Shown here: one piece after another, positions 8,804 to 17,866 of the stretch | Layout: each line of letters begins with the position of its first letter | How positions within the stretch are numbered: position 1 is the first letter of the stretch | Source of the DNA: an uncultured Bacilli bacterium | GTDB lineage: Bacteria > Bacillota_I > Bacilli_A > RF39 > UBA660 | Direction of reading: 5' to 3' | DNA length: 64,000 bases | Assembly (NCBI GenBank): GCA_934098745.1 | Contig: CAKOPG010000002.1 | Location: 1-64,000 of the forward strand | Position numbers and translations under genes: made by a program | The notes under the pieces: model-generated | Database searches by the model: none | The model's input: only the letters and a program-made list of their open reading frames with translations | What the model was told of the DNA's origin: nothing

Positions 8804-10180
8804 TTATGTTAAATTCCTTTTTAAATCTTTTATTACTTCCCTTAAACTTTCATTCTTTTCTAGCTCTTTTCTTATATGATTATCAGCACTAATGATAGTA
8901 GAATGATTTCTTCCACCAAAATAAGATCCTATTTTAGGAAAAGATTCCGTAGTTAATTCTCTACATAAATAAATAGCAATTTGTCTTGGAAAATTAACTG
9001 AATTATTCCTATTTTTTCCTTTCATTTGATCAATACTAATTTTATAATAATCGCACACTACTCTCTGAATTCTTTGTACATCATTCTTATAAAAGCTTCT
9101 ATCTTTAAGTAAATCTTTTAAAGCATCCACGGCTATGTCTAATGTTATTTTTCCTTTTCCAAACATTGAAGAATAAGCCAAAACTCTAGTAATTGCGCCT
9201 TCAAGTTTACGAATATCTGAATCAAAATTATTCGCAATATATTCTATTACATCCGAAGGAATATCATTAGCTGCCTCTTTAAAAGCAAGTTTATTCTTAA
9301 TAATATTAATTCTTAAGTCATAATCAGGTGTCGTAATATTTGCCGTCATTCCCCAATTAAACCTAGTTAATAATCTATTTTCTATCGAATTTAAGTCATC
9401 TACTGGTCTATCCGAAGCAATAATAATTTGTTTATTAGCATTATGCAATTCATTAAATGTATGAAAAAATTCTTCTTGCCCTTTTGGCGCAGTACTTAAA
9501 AACTGAATATCATCAATAATTAATACATCAATATTTCGATATTTTTCCTTAAAAGCATCTATTTTTTCAAAGTTACTTTTTTCACTATATCTAAAAATAC
9601 GTGTATATTCATCGACAAATTTATCACTAGATATATATAAAACTTTTTTATTAGTATTCTGAATTAAGTAATTACCAATAGCGTGCATTAAATGAGTTTT
9701 ACCAACTCCACTTTCTCCATACAAAAACAAAGGATTATATGAACCGGGCGATTCAGCAATAACTCTAGAAACTTTATAAGCAAATTTATTACTATTACCA
9801 ACAATGAAAGATTCAAATGTATAATTAGGATTCAAATTAGCATTATCTGAAGATTGTTTTTCTAAAGAGTCATCATAATCTATCGATAACTGTTTATTTT
9901 TTTTCTCTTCTTCTTTAATTTTATCAACATCACTTTCCAAAATAATGTTAAATGTGACATTTGAATTAGTAACTTTTCGCATTCCTTCAGACATTATATC
10001 TAAATAATTTTCTTCCAAATGTTTCTTTGTAAATGCATCTTTTACCACAATGGTTACAGTATTTCCGTCAAATGAATATAAATTCGTATCTTCACCAAAC
10101 CAAATATTATAAGAAATATTTGATACTTCACTAGCAATGTTTTCTAAAAATTTACTCCAAAGTTCACTATTACTCATCAT
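8804..10180 (-). CDS. dnaA: chromosomal replication initiator DnaA
   Basis: AAA+ initiator that binds DnaA boxes and opens oriC. The protein has 458 residues. Domain I is at the N-terminus (LWSKFLENIASEVSNISYNIWF), a short variable domain II follows, then domain III with Walker A GESGVGKTH, Walker B VLIIDDIQF and the sensor/arginine-finger region (ENRLLTRFNWG). Domain IV ends with the DnaA signature GGRNHSTIISADNHI. Two adjacent ATGs (10180, 10177) follow GAGGTAAC and either could be used. DnaA boxes on both sides of the gene suggest autoregulation. Confidence 0.98.
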   Translation of the reverse strand: MMSNSELWSKFLENIASEVSNISYNIWFGEDTNLYSFDGNTVTIVVKDAFTKKHLEENYLDIMSEGMRKVTNSNVTFNIILESDVDKIKEEEKKNKQLSIDYDDSLEKQSSDNANLNPNYTFESFIVGNSNKFAYKVSRVIAESPGSYNPLFLYGESGVGKTHLMHAIGNYLIQNTNKKVLYISSDKFVDEYTRIFRYSEKSNFEKIDAFKEKYRNIDVLIIDDIQFLSTAPKGQEEFFHTFNELHNANKQIIIASDRPVDDLNSIENRLLTRFNWGMTANITTPDYDLRINIIKNKLAFKEAANDIPSDVIEYIANNFDSDIRKLEGAITRVLAYSSMFGKGKITLDIAVDALKDLLKDRSFYKNDVQRIQRVVCDYYKISIDQMKGKNRNNSVNFPRQIAIYLCRELTTESFPKIGSYFGGRNHSTIISADNHIRKELEKNESLREVIKDLKRNLT

Positions 10181-10206
10181 TGTTACCTCACTTAAGTTCT
10201 AATTTT

Positions 10207-10234
10207 ATTTTAACATATTAAATAATTTTGTCTA
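10207..10234 (-). promoter_or_regulatory. probable dnaA promoter
   Basis: The minus strand reads TAGACA (10229-10234), a 16-bp spacer and TAAAAT (10207-10212), upstream of the dnaA ribosome site. The nearest DnaA boxes start 24 bp further up, well placed for feedback control. Confidence 0.5.
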
Positions 10235-10257
10235 TTACTTTTTTAGTTACCGACAAG

Positions 10258-10507
10258 TTATCAACAGGTTATGAACAAGTTATCAACAATATAATATCAT
10301 ATTTTATAAGGGATTAAAACACTTTTCGACAATTTTCGCATTTTTTCTGTCATGTTTATATTTTTTTCGACAATCTTCTTAACATGTTGAAAAATAAGGT
10401 TTTTGTTGATAACTGCAAAAAAGTTATGAACAATACCTGTTGATAGAACAAAATTATGAACATTTGCCTGTTGATAACTTCTTTTTTTCTTTTTTTCCTG
10501 TTGAAAA
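10258..10507. other. main DnaA-box cluster of oriC, upstream of dnaA
   Basis: Boxes read directly: TTATCAACA at 10258-10266 and 10280-10288; TTATGAACA at 10269-10277, 10424-10432 and 10454-10462; TGTTGATAA (reverse) at 10404-10412 and 10469-10477; TGTTGATAG at 10438-10446; weaker TGTTGAAAA at 10385-10393 and 10499-10507. They form two groups separated by T-rich DNA with repeated TTCGACAAT words. With the dnaA-dnaN boxes this makes a bipartite origin of the Bacillus type. The usual TTATCCACA form is not used. Confidence 0.88.
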
Positions 10508-10517
10508 GCAAAAAAAT

Positions 10518-10531
10518 ATTTCCCAAGAAAT
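10518..10531. promoter_or_regulatory. degenerate Noc-binding site
   Basis: ATTTCCCAAGAAAT, two central mismatches from the Noc-binding sequence ATTTCCCGGGAAAT, 29 bp from the perfect site. Confidence 0.55.
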
Positions 10532-10546
10532 AAATTTTAAATAAAT

Positions 10547-10560
10547 ATTTCCCGGGAAAT
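10547..10560. promoter_or_regulatory. Noc-binding site (NBS)
   Basis: ATTTCCCGGGAAAT is an exact match to the nucleoid-occlusion protein Noc binding sequence known from Bacillus subtilis, inside a longer palindrome (10545-10562). A Noc-type protein is encoded at 19018-20502. Its position beside oriC fits the family's origin-proximal, terminus-avoiding distribution. Confidence 0.75.
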
Positions 10561-10572
10561 ATATTAATAATA

Positions 10573-10613
10573 AAAAAACAAAGATTTATACTAATTGTAT
10601 TTATCTTTGTTTT
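10573..10613 (-). terminator. terminator of the HerA-like gene
   Basis: AACAAAGAT at 10577-10585 pairs with ATCTTTGTT at 10603-10611. The minus strand continues into a T run. It insulates the origin from incoming transcription. Confidence 0.75.
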
Positions 10614-10630
10614 TAAATTTAAAAATTAAG

Positions 10631-12391
10631 TTATTGTTTCCATTCAACTATCCACTTATCATAAATAGAAGCATTAGAACTCTGTGGCTCTGGATTTGGC
10701 ATTTGCATTTTTACAATCATTGGAATACGCATCATTCTACCAAAAGCTACACAAGTACCCGCTTGTAGAGATTTTTGCTTTTCAATAACATCAGAACTTA
10801 TATTTGGCACCATTTTTCTAATATACTCCAAATCAGTCGGATGGTTTAATTTAAAAATGATAAAGTTAGAACATTGTGACAATACTGTTTCGGATAATTC
10901 CGTAGGTCTTTGCGTAATTAAATCCATAATAATACCAAATTTACGACCCTCTTTAGCAATTCTTTCAAAAATATTATAACCAATAATGTCAATATCTTTA
11001 TCTTTTTGAACATATCTATGAGCTTCTTCCAACATTATATGTATTGGCATTGCTCCACGAGGTTGCAACCTCTTAACAAACTTAAATAAAATACGTGACA
11101 TTATTTTTACAATACTCTTAGCAAGACGATCATCGATTTCCTCCAAAACAAAATTAACTATTTGAACTCTACCGTTGTTGTTAGTTACCAAAAGAGAATT
11201 AATAAATTGTTCAGGAGTAATATAACTAGGAACACTAAAGAATTCCTTACTAGAGCTATTATTAATCGTATGCAATTTAACCTTAAGAGCAATCGCTTCA
11301 CTATAAGATTTCTCATTAAGAAGTAACCCCTCACTAATCAAAGCAAAGTTTAAAGCAATCTCTAATTGATCCAACGTAAAAAATATTGGAACATAATCTT
11401 CTTTCCACTTAGTCTCATTATCAATAAAACTCTGAATATACTTAGTTACTAATATTCTTTCAACAAACTCTCCATGATTATCGATATCAAAACATTTTCT
11501 AAACTCTCTAGTATATCCTATACCAGGAACTTCTGCATCAAGATTTAACTCAGCGGTATAGCAATCTTGTAATATATTAAATATTTGATCACGTATTTTG
11601 GCCGCTACTTGATTAGAATACAAAACAGATATTATAGCTTTAGCAATTAAATGATTCTTATATCTAATAGATTCCGGATCATTTCTTGCAAAAACTGAAA
11701 CTAAACTTAGCATTTTTTCTATAATATTTATTTGAAAATATTCTGTTACGTCAAGCAAATTCGCATAATCATCCGCATCCATAATCCAAAGAGGAATCTT
11801 TATTTGATTACCCGAAGGATCTGTTTTATCGGTAGTATATAATTTATAATTGAAATTATTGTTAATCTTATTTATATCTCTAAATGCTGAATCATATTCA
11901 CTAGTATTATTAAAGATAAAAATATTACTATTAAAAGGAATTTTATCTTTCATATTAAAGAAATTCTGAATAATTCTCGCTACTCCACAAGTTTTACCAG
12001 ATCCAGTATTCCCAAAAATAGCCATATGATTACTAAACATCTCATTAATATTAACCTTAATTGGATAGTTATTATATAGTGGACTAACTCCTAAAATCAT
12101 AGTTCTACTATCATTATCACCTACTAATTCCCCAAGTTCTTGATTATTAATAATTCTAATTTTAGAATTTAAAGTAGGTCTACGGATAATACCACTATAA
12201 AATCTGTCATTTATAAATTCTCCAAGAAAAGAAATTTTAGCTTCGTCGTTAATAATTTCATCGATTTCACCTAATATTTTCTTATCGTTGTCCTCTAAAA
12301 TGACATTATAGTTAAGTATATCACTACTAACATTGTTTGAAATTTTTACTATCGCATAGTTCTTTGTAATTGATAAAATATTTTCAAACAT
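10631..12391 (-). CDS. HerA-like hexameric DNA-pumping ATPase
   Basis: The protein has 586 residues. It is a member of the FtsK-HerA P-loop superfamily: an N-terminal beta-barrel (HAS-barrel) over the first ~100 residues, Walker A GNTGSGKT at 127-134, and a Walker B region IHIMLEEAHRYV. After it come a DLITQRPTELSETVLSQC segment and a C-terminal tail with CVAFGRMMRIPMIVKM, both typical of HerA. In archaea HerA works with the nuclease NurA in end resection; bacterial relatives act in repair or phage defence. No nuclease or defence partner gene adjoins it here. It stands alone between oriC and rpmH, where Bacilli normally have nothing. Confidence 0.85.
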   Translation of the reverse strand: MFENILSITKNYAIVKISNNVSSDILNYNVILEDNDKKILGEIDEIINDEAKISFLGEFINDRFYSGIIRRPTLNSKIRIINNQELGELVGDNDSRTMILGVSPLYNNYPIKVNINEMFSNHMAIFGNTGSGKTCGVARIIQNFFNMKDKIPFNSNIFIFNNTSEYDSAFRDINKINNNFNYKLYTTDKTDPSGNQIKIPLWIMDADDYANLLDVTEYFQINIIEKMLSLVSVFARNDPESIRYKNHLIAKAIISVLYSNQVAAKIRDQIFNILQDCYTAELNLDAEVPGIGYTREFRKCFDIDNHGEFVERILVTKYIQSFIDNETKWKEDYVPIFFTLDQLEIALNFALISEGLLLNEKSYSEAIALKVKLHTINNSSSKEFFSVPSYITPEQFINSLLVTNNNGRVQIVNFVLEEIDDRLAKSIVKIMSRILFKFVKRLQPRGAMPIHIMLEEAHRYVQKDKDIDIIGYNIFERIAKEGRKFGIIMDLITQRPTELSETVLSQCSNFIIFKLNHPTDLEYIRKMVPNISSDVIEKQKSLQAGTCVAFGRMMRIPMIVKMQMPNPEPQSSNASIYDKWIVEWKQ

Positions 12392-12477
12392 AACTATCCC
12401 TCTACTCTTTCATAATAATTATAGCAAAAAAAAATGTAAAAAAAAAGCCAAAAATGTTAAAAAATAATTTTTTTGTG

Positions 12478-12506
12478 TTGACATAATCGAATTGTTTCTA
12501 TATAAT
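12478..12506 (+). promoter_or_regulatory. rpmH promoter
   Basis: Consensus sigma-A promoter: TTGACA at 12478-12483, a 17-bp spacer and TATAAT at 12501-12506. It drives the rpmH-rnpA-yidC-jag run. Confidence 0.92.
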
Positions 12507-12537
12507 AAAGAAGATTTTAACTTGGAGGTGTTAATTT

Positions 12538-12660
12538 ATGAAAAGAACTTATCAACCAAATAAAAGAAAAAAAGCTAAGAAGCATGGTTTTTTTGCAAGA
12601 ATTGAAAGCAAAGTTTTAAATAAAAGAAGAGCTAAAAAAAGAAAAAAATTAAGCGCATAG
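12538..12660 (+). CDS. rpmH: 50S ribosomal protein L34
   Basis: A 40-residue, very basic ribosomal protein that starts [18 protein letters not shown] and ends KKLSA. The start is preceded by GGAGGTG. Most L34 proteins have 44 or more residues; the middle STKNGR-type loop is shortened here. It lies directly downstream of a consensus promoter and upstream of rnpA, as in nearly all bacteria. Confidence 0.95.
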   Translation: MKRTYQPNKRKKAKKHGFFARIESKVLNKRRAKKRKKLSA

Positions 12661-12682
12661 CCCCATAAGTGGTGGCTTTTTG
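12658..12682 (+). terminator. weak hairpin between rpmH and rnpA
   Basis: AGCCCC, a short loop and GGTGGCT, followed by TTTTTG. It is a short stem that could partly end transcription so that L34 message exceeds that of rnpA. Confidence 0.45.
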
Positions 12683-12716
12683 TTTATAAAAAACTTATAT
12701 ACTAAGGAGAATTTCC

Positions 12717-13040
12717 ATGAATAAAAGCAAAATAATTAAAGATAGTAAAATTTTTACTCAAATAATAAAAACAAATAATGCTGTAAAAAATAATTATTTC
12801 AAAATTTTCTTCATCCCATCTGATAAAAATTATTATGGTATAACAGTTCCTAAAAAAGTTGGCAAAGCTCATATTCGTAATAAACTTAAAAGAAGACTTA
12901 AAAATATTATAATTACCAATGAAAAAGATATACAAAACAACATGAAATATGTTATAATCATTAAAGAAGCCTCATTAAATTTAGATTATCAAAATATGGA
13001 GCGTATTTTTCTAGATTTAATAAAGAAAGTGAGAAAATAG
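12717..13040 (+). CDS. rnpA: ribonuclease P protein component
   Basis: Protein subunit of RNase P, which trims the 5' ends of tRNA precursors. The protein has 107 residues and a high Lys content. The family motif is visible as KAHIRNKLKRRLKN (the RNR motif, slightly diverged). An AAGGAG ribosome site precedes the ATG. It lies between rpmH and yidC in the conserved order. Confidence 0.95.
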   Translation: MNKSKIIKDSKIFTQIIKTNNAVKNNYFKIFFIPSDKNYYGITVPKKVGKAHIRNKLKRRLKNIIITNEKDIQNNMKYVIIIKEASLNLDYQNMERIFLDLIKKVRK

Positions 13041-13955
13041 ATGAAAAAGAAATCCTTAAAAATTTTAACAGTAATAATTTGCCTACTACTTTTAACAGGT
13101 TGCACGAAAACCTTAAAAAATAGTGACAATAAACCAATTAAAAATGAAGAAACTGGTCAAATATTAACTGAGAATATTATTTGTAAACCAGAAGTCGAAT
13201 CAACTATAAAATTATATGAAGATAACAACGTTGATCTAACAAAATTACCAAAATGTAGCAATTTCAACCCAACAAAAAATTATGAAGGGCTATGGACAAG
13301 TTTATTTGTAAAACCATTAGCGTGGGTAATTATTAAAATTGGTAATCTCTTAAATAATTATGGTTTATCAATAATAGTAACGTGTTTAATAATTAGATTA
13401 ATTTTATTACCATTTACTAAAAAAACAGCTATGCAATCTGAATACATAAAAAAAGCTCAACCAGAATTAGCTAAAATAGAAAAGAAATATGAAAATAAAA
13501 CAACCCCAGAAGATCAAAATAGAAAAGCGCAGGAAATGATGCTTGTATATCAAAAATATCATATTAATCCTATATCAGGTTGCCTATTAGCATTTATTCA
13601 AATCCCACTATTATTTGCCTTCTACGAAGCTATTAATAGAACCCCTGCTATCTTTGAAGATAAATTATTATTCTTCGAGTTGGGAAAAACTCCGTGGGTT
13701 GGTATTATGAATGGTGAATACCTATACATCCTTTTAGTAGTTTTAATCTTCTTAGCTACATTAGTATCATTTAGAAAGACCTTAAAAGATCAAGAAGCAA
13801 GTCCTGTTAACATGAAATTTACCTTATATTTTATGCTAGCATTAATTACATATAGTTCATTTACAATTGCCTCAGCAGTTGGAATATATTGGATAACATC
13901 TAACCTATTTACAATTGTTCAAAATTTATTGGTTGAAAGAAAGAAGGTCAAATAA
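13041..13955 (+). CDS. yidC: membrane protein insertase YidC/SpoIIIJ
   Basis: Inserts and folds proteins in the cytoplasmic membrane, with or without Sec. The protein has 304 residues. It begins with a lipoprotein signal ending in LLLTGC. The YidC core follows from about residue 85: GLSIIVTCLIIRLILLPFT with the pore arginine, GCLLAFIQIPLLFAFYEAINR, and three further membrane segments ending near VGIYWITSNLFTIVQN. It begins immediately after rnpA and overlaps the jag start by one base, so translation is coupled. Confidence 0.97.
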   Translation: MKKKSLKILTVIICLLLLTGCTKTLKNSDNKPIKNEETGQILTENIICKPEVESTIKLYEDNNVDLTKLPKCSNFNPTKNYEGLWTSLFVKPLAWVIIKIGNLLNNYGLSIIVTCLIIRLILLPFTKKTAMQSEYIKKAQPELAKIEKKYENKTTPEDQNRKAQEMMLVYQKYHINPISGCLLAFIQIPLLFAFYEAINRTPAIFEDKLLFFELGKTPWVGIMNGEYLYILLVVLIFLATLVSFRKTLKDQEASPVNMKFTLYFMLALITYSSFTIASAVGIYWITSNLFTIVQNLLVERKKVK

Positions 13956-14563
13956 TGAAAAAAAATTACTATGAAGGAAAGACAAAAGAAGAAGCTATAA
14001 AAAAAGCTTTAGAAGAACTAAATACTGAAGAAAAAAATATTATTGTAAATATCCTTGAAGAAAAAAATAGTCTTCTTAAAAAAAATGTTAAAATAGAAGT
14101 AATTGATTATAATGATATTATTTCTAGTATCAAAGAAACTATTGAAGAAATCACTAAACTAATGGGAATAAATGTTAATTTAGAAGTAAGACGTCGTGAA
14201 GAAAGCATTACTATCAAATTATTTTCCGACCATAATGCCGTATTAATAGGTAAAAATGGTACAACTATTGAAGCTTTACAAACAATTATAAGACAAATAG
14301 TTCATACAGAAACTAAAAATTTTGTTCCTATAATTTTAGATGTTGAAAATTACAAAGATAAAAAAATTAAGAATTTAGAAATATTGGCTAAAAAAGTAGC
14401 TCGAGAAGTAGCTAAAACTAAAGTAGAAACAAAATTAGATAGTATGAATTCCTACGAAAGAAGAATAGTTCACAGCTTATTAGCAAATGACAAATATGTA
14501 TATACGGAATCTATTGGTGAAGAACCAAATAGATGTGTTGTCATTAAACCAAAAGAAGACTAA
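13955..14563 (+). CDS. khpB: RNA-binding protein KhpB (Jag)
   Basis: The protein has 202 residues. An N-terminal Jag domain (YYEGKTKEEAIKKALEEL) is followed by a KH domain with the loop LIGKNGTTIEALQ and an R3H domain (NSYERRIVHSLLANDKYVYTESIGEEPNR). With KhpA the family binds many RNAs and affects cell elongation. It overlaps yidC by one base, the usual pairing. Confidence 0.95.
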   Translation: MKKNYYEGKTKEEAIKKALEELNTEEKNIIVNILEEKNSLLKKNVKIEVIDYNDIISSIKETIEEITKLMGINVNLEVRRREESITIKLFSDHNAVLIGKNGTTIEALQTIIRQIVHTETKNFVPIILDVENYKDKKIKNLEILAKKVAREVAKTKVETKLDSMNSYERRIVHSLLANDKYVYTESIGEEPNRCVVIKPKED

Positions 14564-14638
14564 AAGATATAGAAAAATATATCTTTTTTTCATATTGTGT
14601 GATAAAATATTATGAAGATTTAAAAAGGAGTGATTCAA

Positions 14639-15985
14639 ATGCCAGAAGATACTATTGCTGCCATTTCCACTGCTCTAGGTGTTGGAGCAATATCAATTAT
14701 TCGTATAAGTGGTAAAGAAACCATCAATATCGTAAATAAAATATTTGATAAAGATTTAACTAAAGCCCAAACACATACGATTCACTATGGTCATATCATT
14801 GAAAAAGGCCAAATAATCGATGAAGTTTTAATAAGTATCATGTTAGCTCCCAAAACCTATACCAAAGAAGACATTATAGAAATTAATTGTCACGGTGGAA
14901 TAAGTACCACCAATAAAATTTTAGAACTAGTCTTATCAAACGGTGCCCGCTTAGCTGAACCAGGAGAATTTACCAAAAGAGCTTTTTTAAATGGTCGGAT
15001 TGATTTAACTCAGGCTGAAGGAATTATGAACCTAATAGAGTCTAAAACAGAAGTATCTAGAAAAATGTCTATTAATCAATTGACCGGAAGTGTTTCTCAT
15101 GAAATAATAGATTTAAGAAATGAATTAGTAGGAATTATTAGTAATATTGAAGTAAATATTGATTATCCAGAGTATGATGATATTGAAGTATTAACTAATG
15201 AAAAAATATTAAAACCCTTATTATCATTTGAAAACCATCTTCAAGAAATAATTAAAAAATCAACTACTGGTAAATTAATAAAAGAAGGAATAAATATTGC
15301 CATAATTGGCCGCCCTAATGTTGGTAAAAGTAGCCTATTAAATTGCCTTTTAGAAGAAGAAAAAGCCATAGTTACCGATATCGAAGGAACAACTAGAGAT
15401 ACCGTTGAAGGAAGATTTATTTTAAATGGTATAGTATGCAATATAATAGATACGGCTGGCATTAGAAAAACTGATAATATTGTCGAAAAAATCGGCGTTG
15501 ACAAAAGTTTAGCCACCATAGATAAAGTAGATCTTATTATTATGATTTTAAATAATAATGAACCATTAACTAAAGAAGATGAAACTTTATTATCATTAAT
15601 TAAAAATAAAAACCATCTTTTAGTTATTAATAAAACAGATTTACCTAAAAAAATAAATATCGAAAGTAAAAATACTATTTCCATCAGTGTTAAAAATAAT
15701 ACCGGTATTAATTTATTAAAAAATAAAATAATTGAAATGTTTAATTTAGAATTAATTGAAACCAAAGATTTAACATATCTAAGTGATGCTAGAAGTATAG
15801 CACTATTAAAATCTGCTTTAACAAAATTACAAGAAAGTATAAAGAATATTAACGCCAAATACCCCATTGATATTGTTGAAATAGATTTATTAGATTGCTA
15901 TAATACTTTAGGTGAAATCATCGGATTAACCTATAAAGATGAATTAATAGATGAAATGTTTAGTAGATTTTGTCTTGGAAAGTAA
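14639..15985 (+). CDS. mnmE: tRNA modification GTPase MnmE
   Basis: With MnmG, forms cmnm5 side chains on wobble uridine of certain tRNAs. The protein has 448 residues. The N-terminal folate-binding domain holds the conserved ENCHGG-like motif (EINCHGG). The G domain shows GRPNVGKSSLLN, the DIEGTTRDT switch, DTAGIR and NKTD. The C-terminal motif FSRFCLGK carries the catalytic-zone Cys. I chose the ATG at 14639 (8 bases after AAGGAG) over a GTG at 14630, which overlaps that ribosome site. Confidence 0.97.
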   Translation: MPEDTIAAISTALGVGAISIIRISGKETINIVNKIFDKDLTKAQTHTIHYGHIIEKGQIIDEVLISIMLAPKTYTKEDIIEINCHGGISTTNKILELVLSNGARLAEPGEFTKRAFLNGRIDLTQAEGIMNLIESKTEVSRKMSINQLTGSVSHEIIDLRNELVGIISNIEVNIDYPEYDDIEVLTNEKILKPLLSFENHLQEIIKKSTTGKLIKEGINIAIIGRPNVGKSSLLNCLLEEEKAIVTDIEGTTRDTVEGRFILNGIVCNIIDTAGIRKTDNIVEKIGVDKSLATIDKVDLIIMILNNNEPLTKEDETLLSLIKNKNHLLVINKTDLPKKINIESKNTISISVKNNTGINLLKNKIIEMFNLELIETKDLTYLSDARSIALLKSALTKLQESIKNINAKYPIDIVEIDLLDCYNTLGEIIGLTYKDELIDEMFSRFCLGK

Positions 15986-15994
15986 GTGATAAAA

Positions 15995-17866
15995 ATGAAT
16001 TATGAAGTAATAGTCGTCGGAGCTGGTCATGCCGGCTGTGAAGCAGCTTTAGCCAGTTCCAAAATAGGTAAAAAAACCTTACTAGTAACATCAAATTTAA
16101 AAAATGTTGCTACCTTGCCATGTAATCCCTCAATTGGTGGCTCAGCAAAAGGGATAATTGTCCGTGAAATTGATGCTCTAGGAGGCATGATGGGACGTAT
16201 AGCTGATAAGACAGCCCTTCAAATGAAAATGTTAAATTCATCTAAAGGCCCAGCTGTAAGATCACTAAGAGCCCAAGTAGATAAAGTAACATACCCTAAA
16301 GAAATGCTAAAAGTTCTTGAAGAAACCGCAAATTTGACCTTAAAAGAAGCCATGGTAGAAGACTTAATAGTTAATAATTCTACCGTACAAGGAATAATCC
16401 TTTCTGACGGTACAAAAATAACCAGTAAAAAAGTAATATTAACAACTGGGACCTATTTAAAAGCCGATATTTTAGTAGGTAGTGAAAGAACTCGAAGTGG
16501 ACCTCATGGAGAAAAACCATCTATGCATCTAAGTGATAAATTAAAATCATATGGTTTTGAAATATTGCGACTAAAAACAGGAACTCCCCAAAGAATAGCA
16601 AAAGATTCTATTGATTTTTCTAAAACTCAAGAAGAGCCTGGAGATCCAATATGTCATTCTTTTAATACCGAAGAAGAAAATCATTATGATGTAACCAAAC
16701 AAATACCTTGTCATCTAATCTATACCACCGCCGAAACTCATAAAATAATATTAGATAACTTAAATAAATCGGCTATGTATGGTGGTCGTGATGATATCAA
16801 AGGTGTTGGTCCTAGATATTGCCCATCTATAGAAGATAAAATAGTTAGATTTAAAGATAAAGAAAGACATCAGTTATTCATCGAACCAGAAAGTATCTAT
16901 TATGATGATATGTATCTTCAAGGATTTTCTACCTCAATGCCTCGAGATATCCAAGAAAAAATGGTTCATTCCCTAAAAGGTCTAGAACATGCCGTAATTA
17001 ATAAATATGCTTATGCTATTGAATATGATGCTATTTATCCTACCCAAATTAATCGTGATCTTGAAACAAAAGTCCTAAAAAATCTCTATACTGCTGGCCA
17101 AATTAATGGTACAAGTGGTTATGAAGAAGCTGCTGGCCAAGGAATTATCGCTGGTATCAACGCTGCTTTATCCATAGATAACAAAGAACCACTAATTTTA
17201 AAAAGAAATGAATCATATATCGGTGTTTTAATAGATGATTTAGTTACCAAAGGCACCATTGAACCATACCGAATGTTGACATCTCGTGCCGAATACCGTC
17301 TATTACTTCGTCATGATAATGCTGACCTTAGACTTACCGAATATGGCTATAAAGTTGGCTTGATAAAAGAACCACGTTATAAAAAATTTCTTCAAAAAAA
17401 ACACGATATTGAAGAACTTACTACCTATCTAAAAAATAATAAACTTAATCCTACTAAACAAAATAATGAAATTCTATCAAAATTAAATAGTGCTCCTTTA
17501 AAAGATGCTATCACCTACTATGATTTATTAAAAAGAACTGAAATCACCGTAAATAAATTAAAAGAAAATAATTTACTAAGCTGTGATTATCCATCTGAAG
17601 TAATTGAACAAGTAGAAATATATGTTAAATACGAAGGTTATATAACCAAAATAATGAAAGAAGCTAATAAATTGCTTAAATATGAAGAAAAGCAAATTCC
17701 CCCTCATCTGGATTACCAAAAGGTCCCTAACTTAGCCTCTGAAGCCAGACAGAAATTAGCTAAAATAAATCCTACCACTCTAGGTCAAGCTCTAAGAATA
17801 AGTGGCGTTAATCCGGCTGATATTTCAATATTAATGATATATTTAAGGAAGTATTACCATGAATAA
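15995..17866 (+). CDS. mnmG: tRNA uridine 5-carboxymethylaminomethyl modification enzyme MnmG
   Basis: FAD-dependent partner of MnmE. The protein has 623 residues. It begins MNYEVIVVGAGHAGCEAA, the dinucleotide-binding GxGxxG motif, and keeps the family motifs LPCNPSIGGSAKG, QINGTSGYEEAAGQG and EYRLLLRHDNADLRL. The start at 15995 gives the typical N-terminus; a GTG nine bases earlier is possible. It follows mnmE by nine bases and overlaps rsmG. Confidence 0.97.
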   Translation: MNYEVIVVGAGHAGCEAALASSKIGKKTLLVTSNLKNVATLPCNPSIGGSAKGIIVREIDALGGMMGRIADKTALQMKMLNSSKGPAVRSLRAQVDKVTYPKEMLKVLEETANLTLKEAMVEDLIVNNSTVQGIILSDGTKITSKKVILTTGTYLKADILVGSERTRSGPHGEKPSMHLSDKLKSYGFEILRLKTGTPQRIAKDSIDFSKTQEEPGDPICHSFNTEEENHYDVTKQIPCHLIYTTAETHKIILDNLNKSAMYGGRDDIKGVGPRYCPSIEDKIVRFKDKERHQLFIEPESIYYDDMYLQGFSTSMPRDIQEKMVHSLKGLEHAVINKYAYAIEYDAIYPTQINRDLETKVLKNLYTAGQINGTSGYEEAAGQGIIAGINAALSIDNKEPLILKRNESYIGVLIDDLVTKGTIEPYRMLTSRAEYRLLLRHDNADLRLTEYGYKVGLIKEPRYKKFLQKKHDIEELTTYLKNNKLNPTKQNNEILSKLNSAPLKDAITYYDLLKRTEITVNKLKENNLLSCDYPSEVIEQVEIYVKYEGYITKIMKEANKLLKYEEKQIPPHLDYQKVPNLASEARQKLAKINPTTLGQALRISGVNPADISILMIYLRKYYHE

